Positions 11,794 through 23,849 of a DNA stretch of 64,000 nucleotides are shown piece after piece. A program made the translations under genes and the position numbers. The stretch's first letter is position 1. Each line of letters starts with the position of its first letter. Origin of the DNA: Triglochin maritima (taxonomy: Eukaryota; Streptophyta; Magnoliopsida; Alismatales; Juncaginaceae); assembly GCA_963682175.1 (NCBI GenBank), contig OY821775.1, forward strand, positions 13,116,501 through 13,180,500, given 5' to 3'. The notes under the pieces were generated by a model. The model did no database searches. It had not been told where the DNA came from and saw only the letters and a program-made list of their open reading frames with translations.

Positions 11794-11934
11794 TTTAAGA
11801 TATTGAACTCTTATTCATCGTCGGAAAACTACTTAAATCGTCCGTACGAATTACCATTTTGTCGTTTATATAACTCTTTATTTCACTCTCCTAACACCAC
11901 TATCTTCATATTACACTCATATTCACTCAAAAGC

Positions 11935-13068
11935 ATGTCTCGGATGACCGAAAAATAGCCAACGGACGTCCCAGTCTACTCGAATCTGGTAAAATATCTT
12001 ATTTAGTTTTTGTATATTTTAAAATAAATAAAAAATTCTGTGAACGCCCGACCCCAACTAGGGGCACCTGCCGGAGCCGCCTCCCCCTCCCTTTTTTCAG
12101 ATTTTTTTTTATTTTAATTGATTATAATTTGTGATAATTGCTAAATAAATTGATTATTAAGTTAATAATTAGTTAAATTAGTTTAGTAATTAGTTAAATT
12201 GATTAATTATTATTAGTTTCATGATCAATTTGTAAATTCATTAACGAAATTTTATTTCTAAAATTGAATTAATAGTCATCGGGTTACCGTGAAGGAAAAA
12301 GGAAATCAATTCCCTTACGCGTTGTACATAGTTTAGTAGATGAGTCAGGTCCCCGTCATCCACGTAGACGTGGTGTTTCTCCTTCAGTTAGGAGAGAGAT
12401 ATTTTACGACGTCGTCAGACACCCGAGGATTCTTTCGACGACGATGATGATTCAGATGAGGTGGGGAGTCACGACGAGAGTGACGATTGGGGTCAGTATG
12501 ACTTGGAGCCGTAGGAGGAGGCGAGACAGCAGTATGGTCGAGGACGGGGGCGACATTGTGGTCCTTCGGTTTTGTGGGTCATTAGGAAGGGTCGAGGTGA
12601 CCGGTTTGTGACCGGTGATTGGAGTTCGTGCACTACAGACGCCCGAGCTCAGAAGAAAAAGAGGGTTGAGGACGATTCTTGGATCATGACGGGTATGATG
12701 TCCGGTGGTCCTCTAGATGACAGCGTCATTCCGAGTTTCGGAGGCCACATCGCTAGACGCATTTGGAAGGGCGAGGATCGGAAGGTTATGAAGCGCCACT
12801 GGATAGGACATGTGGCGATGCGGCAAGTTTGTTTAATTTAATTTTTAATTGTAATGTATATTTTGTTTTTATTGTTAATGTACGCTAATTTTTATGTTAC
12901 ATACAGTGGATGAGTAAGGCGATACAGGTTACGCAGCCGTTCTTGCGATATAGAGACCAGATGCCGAACAAGGAAACGAGAGCTGCATGTACAGATTTGG
13001 ATGACCTCGTTGAGGCGTGGCACGGTCAGTTGGGCATTTCAGACCAGGATCCGGATGATGAGTTGTAG
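11935..13068 (+). pseudogene. Plant-mobile-domain (MAIN-like) gene relic in the MULE
   Basis: The best coding stretch (about 12590-12830) contains SVIPSFGGHIARRIWKGEDR followed by a K-x-H motif. This resembles the start of the plant mobile domain found in MAIN/MAIL proteins, in long PP7-like phosphatase homologues and in transposons. A short first exon is plausible at 11935 (MSRMTEK, then a stop) with a donor after 'tcgaatctg'. A last exon may run from 12908 (WMSKAIQVTQPFLRYRD) to the stop at 13068. Premature stops and frame changes, especially at 12300-12570, rule out an intact product. The domain call rests on one motif, so it is moderate. Confidence 0.5.
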
Positions 13069-13374
13069 TTGGCTTGCACATTATTTATTTTATTATACGG
13101 TGAACTATTACTACATTTGTTGGTATTTGCTTATATGTTGTACTCTTATTATTTATTTTTGACGAACTCTCCTTATTTGTTTATATGTTGTACTTTTATT
13201 GTTTATTTCTCACAAGCATATTGTAGACCTGTTTGCTATATGTAATGTAATTTAAATTTAAAATCTGATAAAAAACAACACAATATAAGTACAAATACAC
13301 GATATATTATACATTACAAATGCATTACAAATTACAATCAAAATGTACTACGTAACCGGTCCCAGTACGCTCTT

Positions 13375-16330
13375 CTATTTTCGTACTCTGCTTCCCATCC
13401 AGCAACACTCATATCTCGCATTTGAAACCACATGGCCGCTATAGGAGGTACTGGGAATCCCTCGGTTAATTTCTAGCGAATAAAATGTCTGTAACTCCCT
13501 AAATAAGCAATGACCAACTCTCTGACTGACCTCGTCATGGCAGATGGAGTCTCTCAAGGTAGCACAATAAGGCACGGCTACAACGAACCATCCGTTCTCA
13601 CTGAGAAATACATAACTGCACACTTGTAAAAATTTGCAATCGGGAACAAGTCGGACCAAACCTGAATATAATTATCCTCGCCACAAGTTCCACCGCCCAA
13701 ATCAATTCGTTGACGAGCCTGTACCATATTGTTGTAATAGACGTTCTGATAAATAGGATGTTGCACGACGGACGTACAACCAATTGTCTTGACCATCATG
13801 GAAGACATCGACAACACATCGAAATCCAAAGTTGTCATCAGCACGTACATCATTCCACCTCTCTAGAAATGGTAAAATGATTCCTGACAGTCTATCAACA
13901 TATGGGAAGTTATCCACGTCAATCCGTCCGGACACTATAAGATGGAAAAATAGCAATTCAGTATATATATTAATAACAACAAACAACTAAGTAACAATAT
14001 TAACAACAAACAAACCGTCATACCAGAGCCTACGCCCGTGGTTACGGACGATCGAGACAAATTGGAAAACCGATCACGACCCCTGCTCCCACTACTGGAA
14101 GACCGACCACGACCTCGCTCAGCATACTCAAAGGCACTCGGGTCCCGACGTGTCGACTTTCCCCTTGGTCGACATCGTACCTTAGTATTTTGTGCGGGTT
14201 CTTGATAGTTTGACTGTTGCGGGTGTAACTGTGTGTATAAAATACGAGAGGCACTACGAATTATTGCAGGGTCACTCCCCGAAATCTCATCAACAAGCTT
14301 CCAAAAATGCTCGACGTATTGTGCTGACTGATCCACAAACTCTGACATCTGAACTCATTCTCCAATGACAAGTGTTTTCCAGAACGGATGAATATGCTCT
14401 AAATAAATTTTATCACCTGACTCAATACAATCGTGCAAGGTACATGCACAAGGAATCTCATGTGATGTCAGAAAAGCACACCAACAACGATATTCAACTT
14501 GATTGCTTAAGTTCTGCATTCTCTTCAACTCCTGAGTCAATAATGACAAGCAGTGATGCGAAACTCGACCATTTATATGATGATACAAAGGACATATATA
14601 GTTTGTCAAAATTTCGACGTCTCGAATCTTCAAGAAAGTTCCGAATATTCGTCAGCTGCATTTCAATAGTCGAGTTCACGCGGTCGAAAAGAGTGTCCAG
14701 AGCTGCAGTCGATGTAGTAATCCACTCTTTCAGAGCCAAATTAGCATTTTCCACCTTACAGTCCGTAGTGTTGCCGAAATGAACGACTTTATTCGTCTAA
14801 TTCAACACAAACTTTTCTTTATGCACTAACCACGTGTCTTCTAGATATTCTGTGAGCACTGGTCAGGACTGGAAAGAATCTTTCAGATTACAGACTGCTC
14901 TATCATAATCCGTATGTGAATCAGAAAGCATGACTCTCTTACACTTTTCACGCCTAAAACCCTCTGCAAACTCTTTGTCCTTGCCGAATACGTGGTATGC
15001 GTAGTTGTACACGTCTTTGTTGATATGCCAAGTGCAAAGTAAATGAGCAGACTCAGGAAAAATGTTTGCCACTGGTCACATCAAACCCAACTCCCGGTCG
15101 TTATTATTGCAGTCAGGCTAACAGTATCCAATAACAGATATCGCAACTTCTCCAATACCCACCGGTAACTAGACTCGGTCTCATCCTTCAAAATCGCATA
15201 ACCGATGAGGAAATTCATGTTTGTTGGAGTAACCCCAACCATCTCAAACAAAAGCATCTTGTACTTGTTCGTCTTATACGTCGAATCCATGCATATTACG
15301 AAAGGGTATGTACGCAACAACTGAACTGAAGTCGGATGCGCCAAAAATGCGTGAGTGAGGACATTAGTTTTTTTCATCTGCCACAATCTAATGCAAATAG
15401 TTATACTGCACTGCCTGACTGAGAAACTGCTGAGCGGGATTCCTGTCTTCAGATTTTGTCCTCCTCATGTACTCTCTGAAGTTACAAATGTGTCTCTGAT
15501 TAGGATTATCCTCCGGGAATTTCTCATTTACTGCCAACAAGATGTTACGTGGTCTCGCTTGTGTCTCAGTCATATCACGAACAATTTTTTTTGCCCCAGA
15601 ACTAAGACCGATGATCTGTCGGTGACCCTCTGGATAAACTGCAAGTTTGTGTTTGTGATGTCGATGAGTACTATTAGAAATAACGATCCATTCATCATGA
15701 TCCCGTCGTTCGACTACCTTTACCAAAAACGACAACCACAACCTTTTCTTTTCGTGTTCTTCCATATTGCAATATTCGTATCACGAGAATCCATTTCATT
15801 TCTTCGATCGCATCTCAGATAACAATCCGTCTGATTATCTGCTTTTGATTTGTAAGATGATATTACCAAAAAAAATAGCTTCGATGATAACTTGTTTCGC
15901 CCATTTACACGTTTCCTCGATTGTTGTAAGTACTTGTAAATTATCAAAAAGCTCACTGTAATCTACTCCATCACCACCAAAATATTGCAACGGAACCTGA
16001 AATAATTTAAAATAACACAAAATAAATAAAACAAAAATAAAAAAATAAAATCAGGGGTGTCTGGCTCGGATGCCCCTACCTTGGAGGGGCGTCTGGCTGG
16101 GACGCTCATCCATAGAGGAGGCGGCTAAGCAGACACCTCATCCAAGGATGGGGCGTCTGGCTTAGCCGCCGCCTCCAAACTAGGGGCGTGTGGCTAAGCG
16201 GCCCCTGCCAAGGAGGAGGCGTCCCAGCCAGACGCCTCGTCCTTGGAGGGAGGCGGCTTAGACAGACGCCCGAGACGGAATATTTTTTTGTCACACTTAC
16301 CTCACCAGATCCAGACGTTTCGTCAGACAT
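13375..16330 (-). pseudogene. MULE transposase with C-terminal OTU-like domain, decayed
   Basis: Reading from 16330 leftward: a short first exon (MSDETSGSGE, donor gtaagt), an exon near 15997-15870, a GCGCRF zinc-binding-like N-terminal region, then the transposase core. Core motifs are YPFVICMDSTYKTNKYKM near 15300, an eroded 'DRELGLM' near 15090, and AHLLCTWHINKDV near 15030. A SWIM-type Cys/His motif (CWCAFLTSHEIPCAC) lies near 14480, followed by a basic R/S/G-rich linker (about 14240-14060). An OTU-like domain follows, with ILPFLERWNDVRADDNFGFR near 13845 and QVWSDLFPIANFYKCAVMYF near 13630. Several stops and frameshifts break it, so no full protein is possible. The position expected for the OTU catalytic Cys is Phe. 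Confidence 0.8.
16040..16280. repeat. GC-rich foldback inside the MULE transposase gene
   Basis: GGCGTCTGGCTGGGACGC (16088-16105) has its exact reverse complement at 16219-16236. Further copies of the 'gcgtctggct' module and 'aggaggcggc' lie between them. The block falls between the first short exon (ending near 16300) and the next exon (starting near 15997), so it is intronic or leader sequence. A shorter GC-rich block occupies the equivalent place in the opposite gene (12045-12092). Confidence 0.7.
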
Positions 16331-16496
16331 TGTCGTGGTGTTGGTACTGAGAATGTGAGGAAAACTGAGGCAAAAACCTTGTTTTAAGAGAGGTGACGAA
16401 ATGTGTATTATATGAATTGTGAAGGTTAAAATGGTAATTGTTAGGGGGCGATTTAAGTAGTTTTCTGACGACGAATAGTAGTTCCCTTTAAGATAT

Positions 16497-18334
16497 CATA
16501 TTTTCGCTTGACGCCATAAGTGCTACCATGATTTGCAAAATATAAATTAATTGCTTATTTTAATCTAATTGGACAATTTTGTGGAAATCAGTATAATATC
16601 CATGTCTAGATCACTTGTTAAATTTCCAGCTAAATTACTCCCATGTACTGTTCACGACTTATTACTTGAAATATCAAATATTGCATGTTAAGTAAAAATA
16701 GTCATGTAAGGGGTAAACGAGTTGAGTCGAGCGAGCAATAAGTATTATCTTATGTTATTAACAAATATAAAAAATAATTATGAATAGAACAATAAAAAAT
16801 TCGAACGAACTATTAAGCCGAGTATCAAAGTTTTTCGAGTTCGAGCGGCTTGTTTACCGAACTAAGTTTGAAGAAATTTTAGTTTTTCATCAAAATCTTT
16901 TATTTTCAAGTTAAACTAGAATTGAGTGTTTTTCAAGTTGAGTTTGAGTCGAACTATCTAACCGAATTAAAATTGATTGTCCTGCCTGTAACCCATGCGG
17001 TCACGTTATAGGGAGACAATTGTTATCCCAACGTGAAAGTTGTCCGAACGTGAAAGACAGAACTGGTTAATTAAATGTGTCAGATGGAAAGGTATTTTGT
17101 TAGCATAACCACAAATCAAGATTCACCTAAATTTATTAGTAATTTTTAAGATCTATGCATTGTGTTGCATTTAATGATGTGGATCGAGGCAGGAAATTGG
17201 TTATGATCTTTCCTTTAGCTTGGAATATGCTTTGCAAAGTCACGATTTATCCATAATTAATAGTTTTACTAGAAAGAGAGACTCTTGACAAAACATTAGG
17301 AACTTCCTCCAATGTGATTACATGTGCCAAGATCCCAATGGAATATATAACACATTTTCTACTATTTACTAATGTTAGCAATTGACATTTCGATTGGAAC
17401 TAATGGGGTCGTGGGCTGGACTTGCAGAGAAGTGTAATTATTATACCTGATGAAGTAGTAGCCATACAGAAGCCACAAAGAGTCACATTCACATGTAAAC
17501 AGTAAGGACAAATAATAATATTTATTCTTCTAAGGAAATTGTGTTCACTTGCTTGGCCAAATAAATTATTTAGTATTCCACTGTCACATAAAGTTAGATA
17601 TTTCAGTCAATGCTTCAAATTGAGCCTTTCTATTGGTAAAAAATGACTACTTCGAGAAACAACTTATGTTCTTACTCACAAGAATATTAAATGGAAAATA
17701 TTTATGAAAAAGTTTTCGTAGTATTTTGAAGAGACAAATCATGTATGTTCCCATAATGTGCAAAAAAAGTTTATTTATTTAACAAATTAAAAGAGAATCA
17801 TGCTACTGAAATATTATCTATCAAAGCTTATTTTTTGTAATCAGGAAAAACAAAATTCAATTTAACATAATACTCTATAAAATTTATTCAGAATGATACT
17901 TTGTCTTCAAAATACTCTGGAAATGTTTTTCACAGTGGATGCTTTCTTTTCAGTATAATAATTATTTGTCTCCCAAAGGGTTTTTTTTCTTTTCAAAATT
18001 TTCATGTACCAATTGCAATTCAAGAAACTTGGTTGGTAAAAAAAAGCAAAAAAGTTGCAAAATTTGCATTAAGCGAGTTTATTGTGAAACTATGTTTCTC
18101 TTTCTTATCATGTAATCAGACATTCAGCATTCTCATCGACAAATCATCGACCGTCTCGAAACAATATCCCAATCCTAATAAAAACTAATCTCAAAGGTGG
18201 ATATTTGTAGAAAGAATTATGATAAATAAAAAATGGAGGGCATGGATAAATTCATGCATGCATGCATGCAAGAAAGCAAATAAAATACACCCTCCATGGG
18301 TCCATCACACCAAACTTCCTAATCAATCCCCACC
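16497..18334. other. Intergenic and upstream region of the beta-galactosidase gene
   Basis: AT-rich, no gene recognised. At 16700-16980 there is low-complexity 'gagtcgagcgagc/ttcgagttcgagcgg' sequence of the kind left by degraded repeats. A 'catgcatgcatgcatgc' run lies at 18254-18270. Confidence 0.5.
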
Positions 18335-18342
18335 CATAAAAG
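18335..18342 (+). promoter_or_regulatory. Probable TATA box of the beta-galactosidase gene
   Basis: CATAAAAG in 'cacccataaaaggagc', followed by a CT-rich leader and the ATG 284 bp downstream. No better TATA-like site is seen between here and the ATG. Confidence 0.45.
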
Positions 18343-18625
18343 GAGCACTCCTCCACACACAACTCAAACTCACAACACTCCCTCCTTCCCTTCCTTCTTC
18401 CTCCATTACTCCTCCCCCACTTTTGTTTATGAAAACTTCAAATTTCAAACTACCTTCTCTCTCCTCCTTAATTTTCCCACACCTTTTGCTGCTCTCCTCC
18501 CGAAATTAATAAACAACACAAGTGTAGTAGAGAAAGAAAAGGACAACAACAAAAGCAGACTTAAAACACTGTACCAAAAACCAACTCCTCCAAACTCTCT
18601 CTTTTACACATCTTCTTATAGTGTT

Positions 18626-21600
18626 ATGGGCTCCTCTCTTTGCATGAAAATGTGGTATTCTCTTCTTGTTGTGTTGCTCTTTGCCACCATTGCCACATGC
18701 TCTGTGACATATGACCACAAAGCCATCAAAGTCAATGGGAGGAGGAGAATCCTCATCTCTGGTTCTATTCATTACCCAAGAAGTGTTCCTGAGGTTTGTT
18801 TTCTTCACCTATTTTTTTCTTGACTTCTTTTGATGTTGTAAGCAAGATTTTGTTTTGGGTATGTCTTATTTTGCAAAAAGGTGCCACTTTCATGTTTTTC
18901 CTTAAGTACAATCTAAACTTCTCTGTTTTTTTTTTTGGATTTTCTTTGCAGATGTGGCCGGAACTTATCCAGAAGGCAAAAGAAGGAGGACTAGATGTGA
19001 TTCAAACTTACGTTTTCTGGAATGGGCATGAACCTTCTCCTGGCAATGTATGTTAAAAATAAAAATTATATCTTGTTTTTTATTTAAAAAAGACTTTATC
19101 TTTCAATTTGGTTTAACGAGTGAGATGGTTTTGATGGGTTTTGTCCATTTTTGTGTTTTTGGCAGTATTATTTTGAAGGAAGATATGATCTAGTTAGGTT
19201 CATCAAGCTGGTCAAGCAAGCTGGACTCTATGTTAATCTCAGGATTGGACCCTATGTTTGTGCTGAGTGGAATTTTGGGTGAGAACCCACCATTTCAATC
19301 TATTCAAAAAACACCAATTTCTTTTAATTTTTAACCGATAAGTCCATTTTATGAACAATATGTTTTTGGGTTTGTGTGTCAGAGGATTCCCTGTTTGGCT
19401 TAAGTATGTTCCTGGAATCAGCTTTAGAACAGACAATGGTCCTTTCAAGGTTGGAATCTTCTTAAAGCAAATGCTTCTCACCCAATCAAATCTTGCTTGT
19501 ATTGATGACTTTATGTTGTTTTGTCTTAAAAAAGGCGGCAATGGCGAAATTCACCAGCAAGATTGTCTCCATGATGAAAGCAGAAGGGTTGTACGAGTCA
19601 CAAGGTGGACCTATAATCTTGTCACAGGTATGATTCTTTTTTTCATGTATAGAAGTTAAAGCAAAAATATTATTGTTGTGGGTTGCCTAAATTGTTCATT
19701 TCTTTATCTGTTAAGATTGAGAATGAGTTCGGGCCGTTGGAGTACCGGGGTGGAGCTCCGGCTCGGTCTTACGCAGATTGGGCTGCTAAAATGGCTGTGG
19801 GACTCAACACTGGTGTCCCCTGGGTCATGTGCAAGCAAGATGATGCTCCTGATCCTGTGGTATGTTATCTCAATAATTGAATTTGGTAGTAACCATTTTT
19901 GTTTGATGTGTCATGTACACCAAATTGTCGAAAATAATGATTGGTTGATATATGTTTAAAGGAACATGTTTATTATTGCTAACCATGTGTTTAGGATTTT
20001 TGTGGTGTCATTCTGCTTCTGACATTTCAGTTAATATGTTGAAACAGATTAACACCTGCAATGGTTTCTACTGTGATTATTTCTCGCCCAACAAGGCATA
20101 CAAACCGAAGATGTGGACCGAGGCGTGGACTGGCTGGTAAGATAATTTGATCTGGAATTTTTTTTCCTGATTGCAAATTTTGGTTGCAAAGTCTAATTGA
20201 ATGTTGTCATGTAATTTAGGTTCACTGGATTCGGCGGTCCAACTCCACATCGTCCGGCCGAGGACATGGCCTTTGCTGTTGCAAGATTCATTCAGAAAGG
20301 AGGATCTTTCGTCAACTACTACATGGTAACCAGTTGCTCTTAGTATTGAATCTTAAAAAAAGTTTTCTTTCCTTTCAAAGTTCTTATGTAAAAACCTATT
20401 GTTTCTTCTTTTTAGTATCATGGAGGAACGAATTTCGGTCGAACCGCTGGTGGCCCTTTCATAGCAACTTCCTACGATTATGATGCTCCCATTGACGAAT
20501 ATGGTGTGATAAACACTCAGACACAAACCCCTTAAATTCTATCAAAGAACATGTATTTGAATTGTTACTCATCTTTCTAACCTCTATTGATTTGTATCAT
20601 GTTGTCGAATTTACAGGACTAATAAGACAGCCAAAATGGGGACATTTGAGAGACTTGCATAAAGCAATTAAGTTGTGTGAACACACTTTGGTTGCTGGTG
20701 ATCCGACAGTTACTTCACTAGGAAAAGCCCAACAGGTTTATTTAAAATTATCATTTTGTTATGAAACGAATGGTAAATAGAAATAAATTGACAAAATGCA
20801 AGACAAGAAGTAGACAAGATAATTAGGAGAGATTCTCATTTTATTACATGTGTTGTGTGTGTGTACATCAAACTCCATACATGACTTCTATATATAGGTC
20901 TTCAACTCTCAATAAGTTACAACATATAAATTACATCAATATAATGAAGTGTTAAAAAACATAAACTCTTTTGTTATAACATATGGAAGTTGCAACACTA
21001 ATGCACAAAACTCTTGAGAGTTTTAGCAAGTTACATATTTCATATTAAACCTTGGGAGTTGTAACACATTTACAATTTTTAGAGTTCTTAATTTTGTTGT
21101 TTATGCTAATTTTTCAGTATGCATTGTCAGGCTCATGTTTTCAGATCAAGGTCTGGATGTTCTGCATTCCTCGCAAACTATGACTCGAGCTCGTATGCCA
21201 CAGTATCTTTTGGAGGCATGCGTCATAATCTCCCTCCTTGGTCAATCAGTATCCTTCCTGATTGCAAAAATACCGTATTCAATACTGCAAAAGTACGCAG
21301 ATTTTTTTCTCCTTGGGTCATTGTTACAATTTACTTCTAATATCGAGTTTGTAATCTAACAAAATTATTCTTTTTACTGTAATTTTTCAGGTTGGTTCTC
21401 AAACATCACAAATGAAGATGCAATTTGCTGGAAAATTTGATTGGCATTCGTACAAGGAAGAAGCTGGAGCTACAGACGATAAGTCGTTCACGAAAGTCGG
21501 GCTTTCGGAGCAGATTAGTATCACAAGAGACACCACAGACTATCTGTGGTACACAACCTAGTGAGTTGCCAATTTGTAGAACTTGGTGAAATGTCATTGT

Positions 21601-23418
21601 GCACAATAATTTAATTTCACTTTCGAGACACTTAATGCTTTTCACTTTCAGTGTCGACATTGGCCATGGTGAAGCTTTCCTGAAGAACGGTCAATATCCA
21701 ATGTTAACCGTGATGTCCGCCGGTCATTCATTACATGTCTATGTCAACGGGCAATTTGCAGGTGAGACAAGTTCATTCATTCTTAGATTGACTTTTGTTT
21801 AATTTTTGGCATCGTTTTTACCGATTTTGTTTGTTGCAGGAACTGCATATGGAAGTATGGGTAGTCCTAAACTAACATTCAATGGAAAACTGAAGTTATG
21901 GGCGGGCAGCAACAAAATTTCAATTCTTAGCATTGCTGTTGGGCTTCCGGTTAGTTCAGTTTGTTTTCTTAATTTGTCTCTACCTTGATTGAATTGAATC
22001 CGTCTAACCTACGAATTCATTTTGTATTTGCCCTTAGAACGTTGGAACTCATTTTGAGACGTGGAATGCCGGAGTACTTGGTCCGGTTTATATGAATGGA
22101 CTTAACGAAGGAAAACGCGATCTGACAGGGCAGAAATGGACATACACGGTTCGTATATCGCATTTTTGTTCGCCCTCGTGCTCTGAATTTCTTCTCCTAA
22201 TGTAAATCGAATACCATGCAGGTCGGTTTGAGAGGAGAGGCAATGAATCTTCACTCTCTCAATGGGCTGTCGGCGGTCGAGTGGGGACAAGCATGGCCAA
22301 GGCAGCCTCTTTCATGGTACAAGGTAAACACAGTTTTCCCAAACCTTGATGAATTATACAATATGACAAACTTTTTTATTCGAAAAGCTGATCAAGCTCG
22401 TGTTCTAGGCTTTCTTCAACGCACCGTCTGGGAGTGAGCCTTTGGCGTTAGACATGGGAAGCATGGGGAAAGGTGAAATTTGGATCAATGGTCAAAGCAT
22501 TGGGCGACACTGGCCTGGCTACAAAGCATATGGTTCTTGCGGTGGTTGTTCTTATGCCGGATTCTTTAACGAGAAAAAGTGCAACTCTAATTGTGGACAA
22601 CCCTCTCAAAGATGGCAAGCAAACAATCTCACTTACATTTGCTGCGAAACAAAATTGATCATTCCTTTTAAGAGAATAGCAACTTAACTTGTTTAAATGT
22701 ATTTCAGGTATCATGTACCTCGGTCTTGGCTCCGCCCGACCGGTAACTTGATAGTCGTATTTGAGGAATGGGGTGGCGATCCGAGAGGAATTGCAATCGT
22801 AAAGAGGACCGTTGGAAGTGCTTGTGCAGATGTTTCTGAATGGCAGCCTAAACTGAACATCACCAATTACGGTACGCTTGAAAAGTTGGAAAGACCAGAA
22901 GCCCATCTGCAATGTGCTCCAGGACAGAAGATCTCTGAGATTAAATTCGCAAGCTATGGGACTCCACTAGGAGTCTGTGGGAGCTTCTCTGAGGGGAGCT
23001 GCCATGCTCACAAATCGTACGATGCATTTCAGAAGGTAACTGAACTTGTCAAGCCCAATATTTGCAGCATAGAAACTAGTAACTTTGACATTGTTAAGAT
23101 TTTTATTACATAAGAATCGTATCTTTAATAACATGTTGCCAAAAATTTACTATCATGAAACTCCGAGTACGTCTACAAATGAAGCAAAATTATTCCAACA
23201 CAAGCACGATTCACCTATGTTAACCACTTCAAATTTGTTTGTGTTCGAATTTATGATTGTGTTTCTGATATCTGGGGAAATAATTAACACAGGATGGTGA
23301 AATGCAGAACTGCATCGGTCAACAACAGTGCTCGGTGAACATCGCCCCAGATGTTTTCGGAGGGGACCCGTGTCCCGGAACAATGAAGAAACTATCCGTG
23401 GAGGCGATATGTGAATGA
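18626..23418 (+). CDS. BGAL: Beta-galactosidase, GH35, BGAL1/BGAL3 type
   Basis: Secreted beta-galactosidase that trims galactose from cell-wall pectin side chains and arabinogalactans. Nineteen exons: 18626-18793, 18952-19047, 19166-19278, 19383-19449, 19535-19627, 19716-19859, 20048-20136, 20220-20325, 20416-20503, 20617-20735, 21131-21292, 21391-21560, 21652-21761, 21840-21949, 22038-22148, 22222-22323, 22409-22614, 22708-23035, 23308-23418. Spliced length is 2493 nt, 830 residues, close to the family norm. A hydrophobic signal peptide covers about residues 1-26. The acid/base Glu is E183 in QIENEFG and the nucleophile is E252 in [11 protein letters not shown]-terminal SUEL-type galactose-binding lectin domain spans about 750-830. 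Phases agree at every junction. The intron after exon 17 uses a GC donor. Intron 10 (395 nt) looks enlarged, perhaps by an old insertion. Subfamily member is inferred from overall resemblance. Confidence 0.95.
22615..22707 (+). other. GC-AG intron 17 of the beta-galactosidase gene
   Basis: The exon ends 'aaagatg' and the intron begins 'gcaagc' and ends 'atttcag'. Splicing restores the Trp codon of QRWYHVPRSW. No GT donor nearby gives the frame or this conserved protein sequence. Confidence 0.85.
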
Positions 23419-23820
23419 CAACTTACAATATCACAACAAGGAAGACCAAATACAGTTATCTCCAATGATTTATATACCATTATTACAGAGTATTTGTGAT
23501 TCCACATTTTGACTCAGCTCAAAGATCTGGGTCTGTTCAGAAGGTGATTGAATTATGTTAAATTGCACGAGTTCGGGTAACTATTACGCATGTGTACTTG
23601 TACATATGCTGATTTGCAGCAACAAGATTTGGGAGATTAAGCAGATATTGCTATAGAAGGGGTTATAAATTTGTATGTAAGAGCCTGCTCATAAGCAAGT
23701 TGTTGGCTTGTTGAGAGCTGGGCGAGTGTGTGTGAGAGAGAGTAGATTGTATGGGAACGGAAAGTGCTCTTTGAAAGTGCTTTTGTAAGTTTACCATTTG
23801 TAAGCATTTTTATACTGCTT

Positions 23821-23826
23821 AATAAA
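23821..23826 (+). terminator. Polyadenylation signal of the beta-galactosidase gene
   Basis: AATAAA about 400 bp after the stop, followed by a T-rich stretch. Confidence 0.45.
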
Positions 23827-23849
23827 ATATATATGTATTTGTATTCACT

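Larger units (their letters stand above)
11804..16486. mobile_element. Mutator-like element (MULE) with complete ends
   Basis: A 4683-bp element bounded by a perfect 10-bp duplication TTTAAGATAT (11794-11803 and 16487-16496). Terminal inverted repeats match over about 50 bp: left TGAACTCTTATTCATCGTCG, right (inverted) GGGAACTACTATTCGTCGTC, both continuing with 'gaaaactacttaaatcg'. It holds two gene relics: a plant-mobile-domain-like gene reading rightward from the left end, and a MULE transposase plus OTU-like gene reading leftward from the right end. Ends and duplication are well preserved although both genes are broken. That suggests it moved as a non-autonomous copy, or decayed quickly after insertion. 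Confidence 0.85.

Noticed and set aside
21119..21130. Using the first AG (tttttcag at 21110-21117) as acceptor of beta-galactosidase exon 11
   Set aside because: It would add residues and shift the frame; the second acceptor (gcattgtcag) keeps phase and gives the conserved AHVF start.
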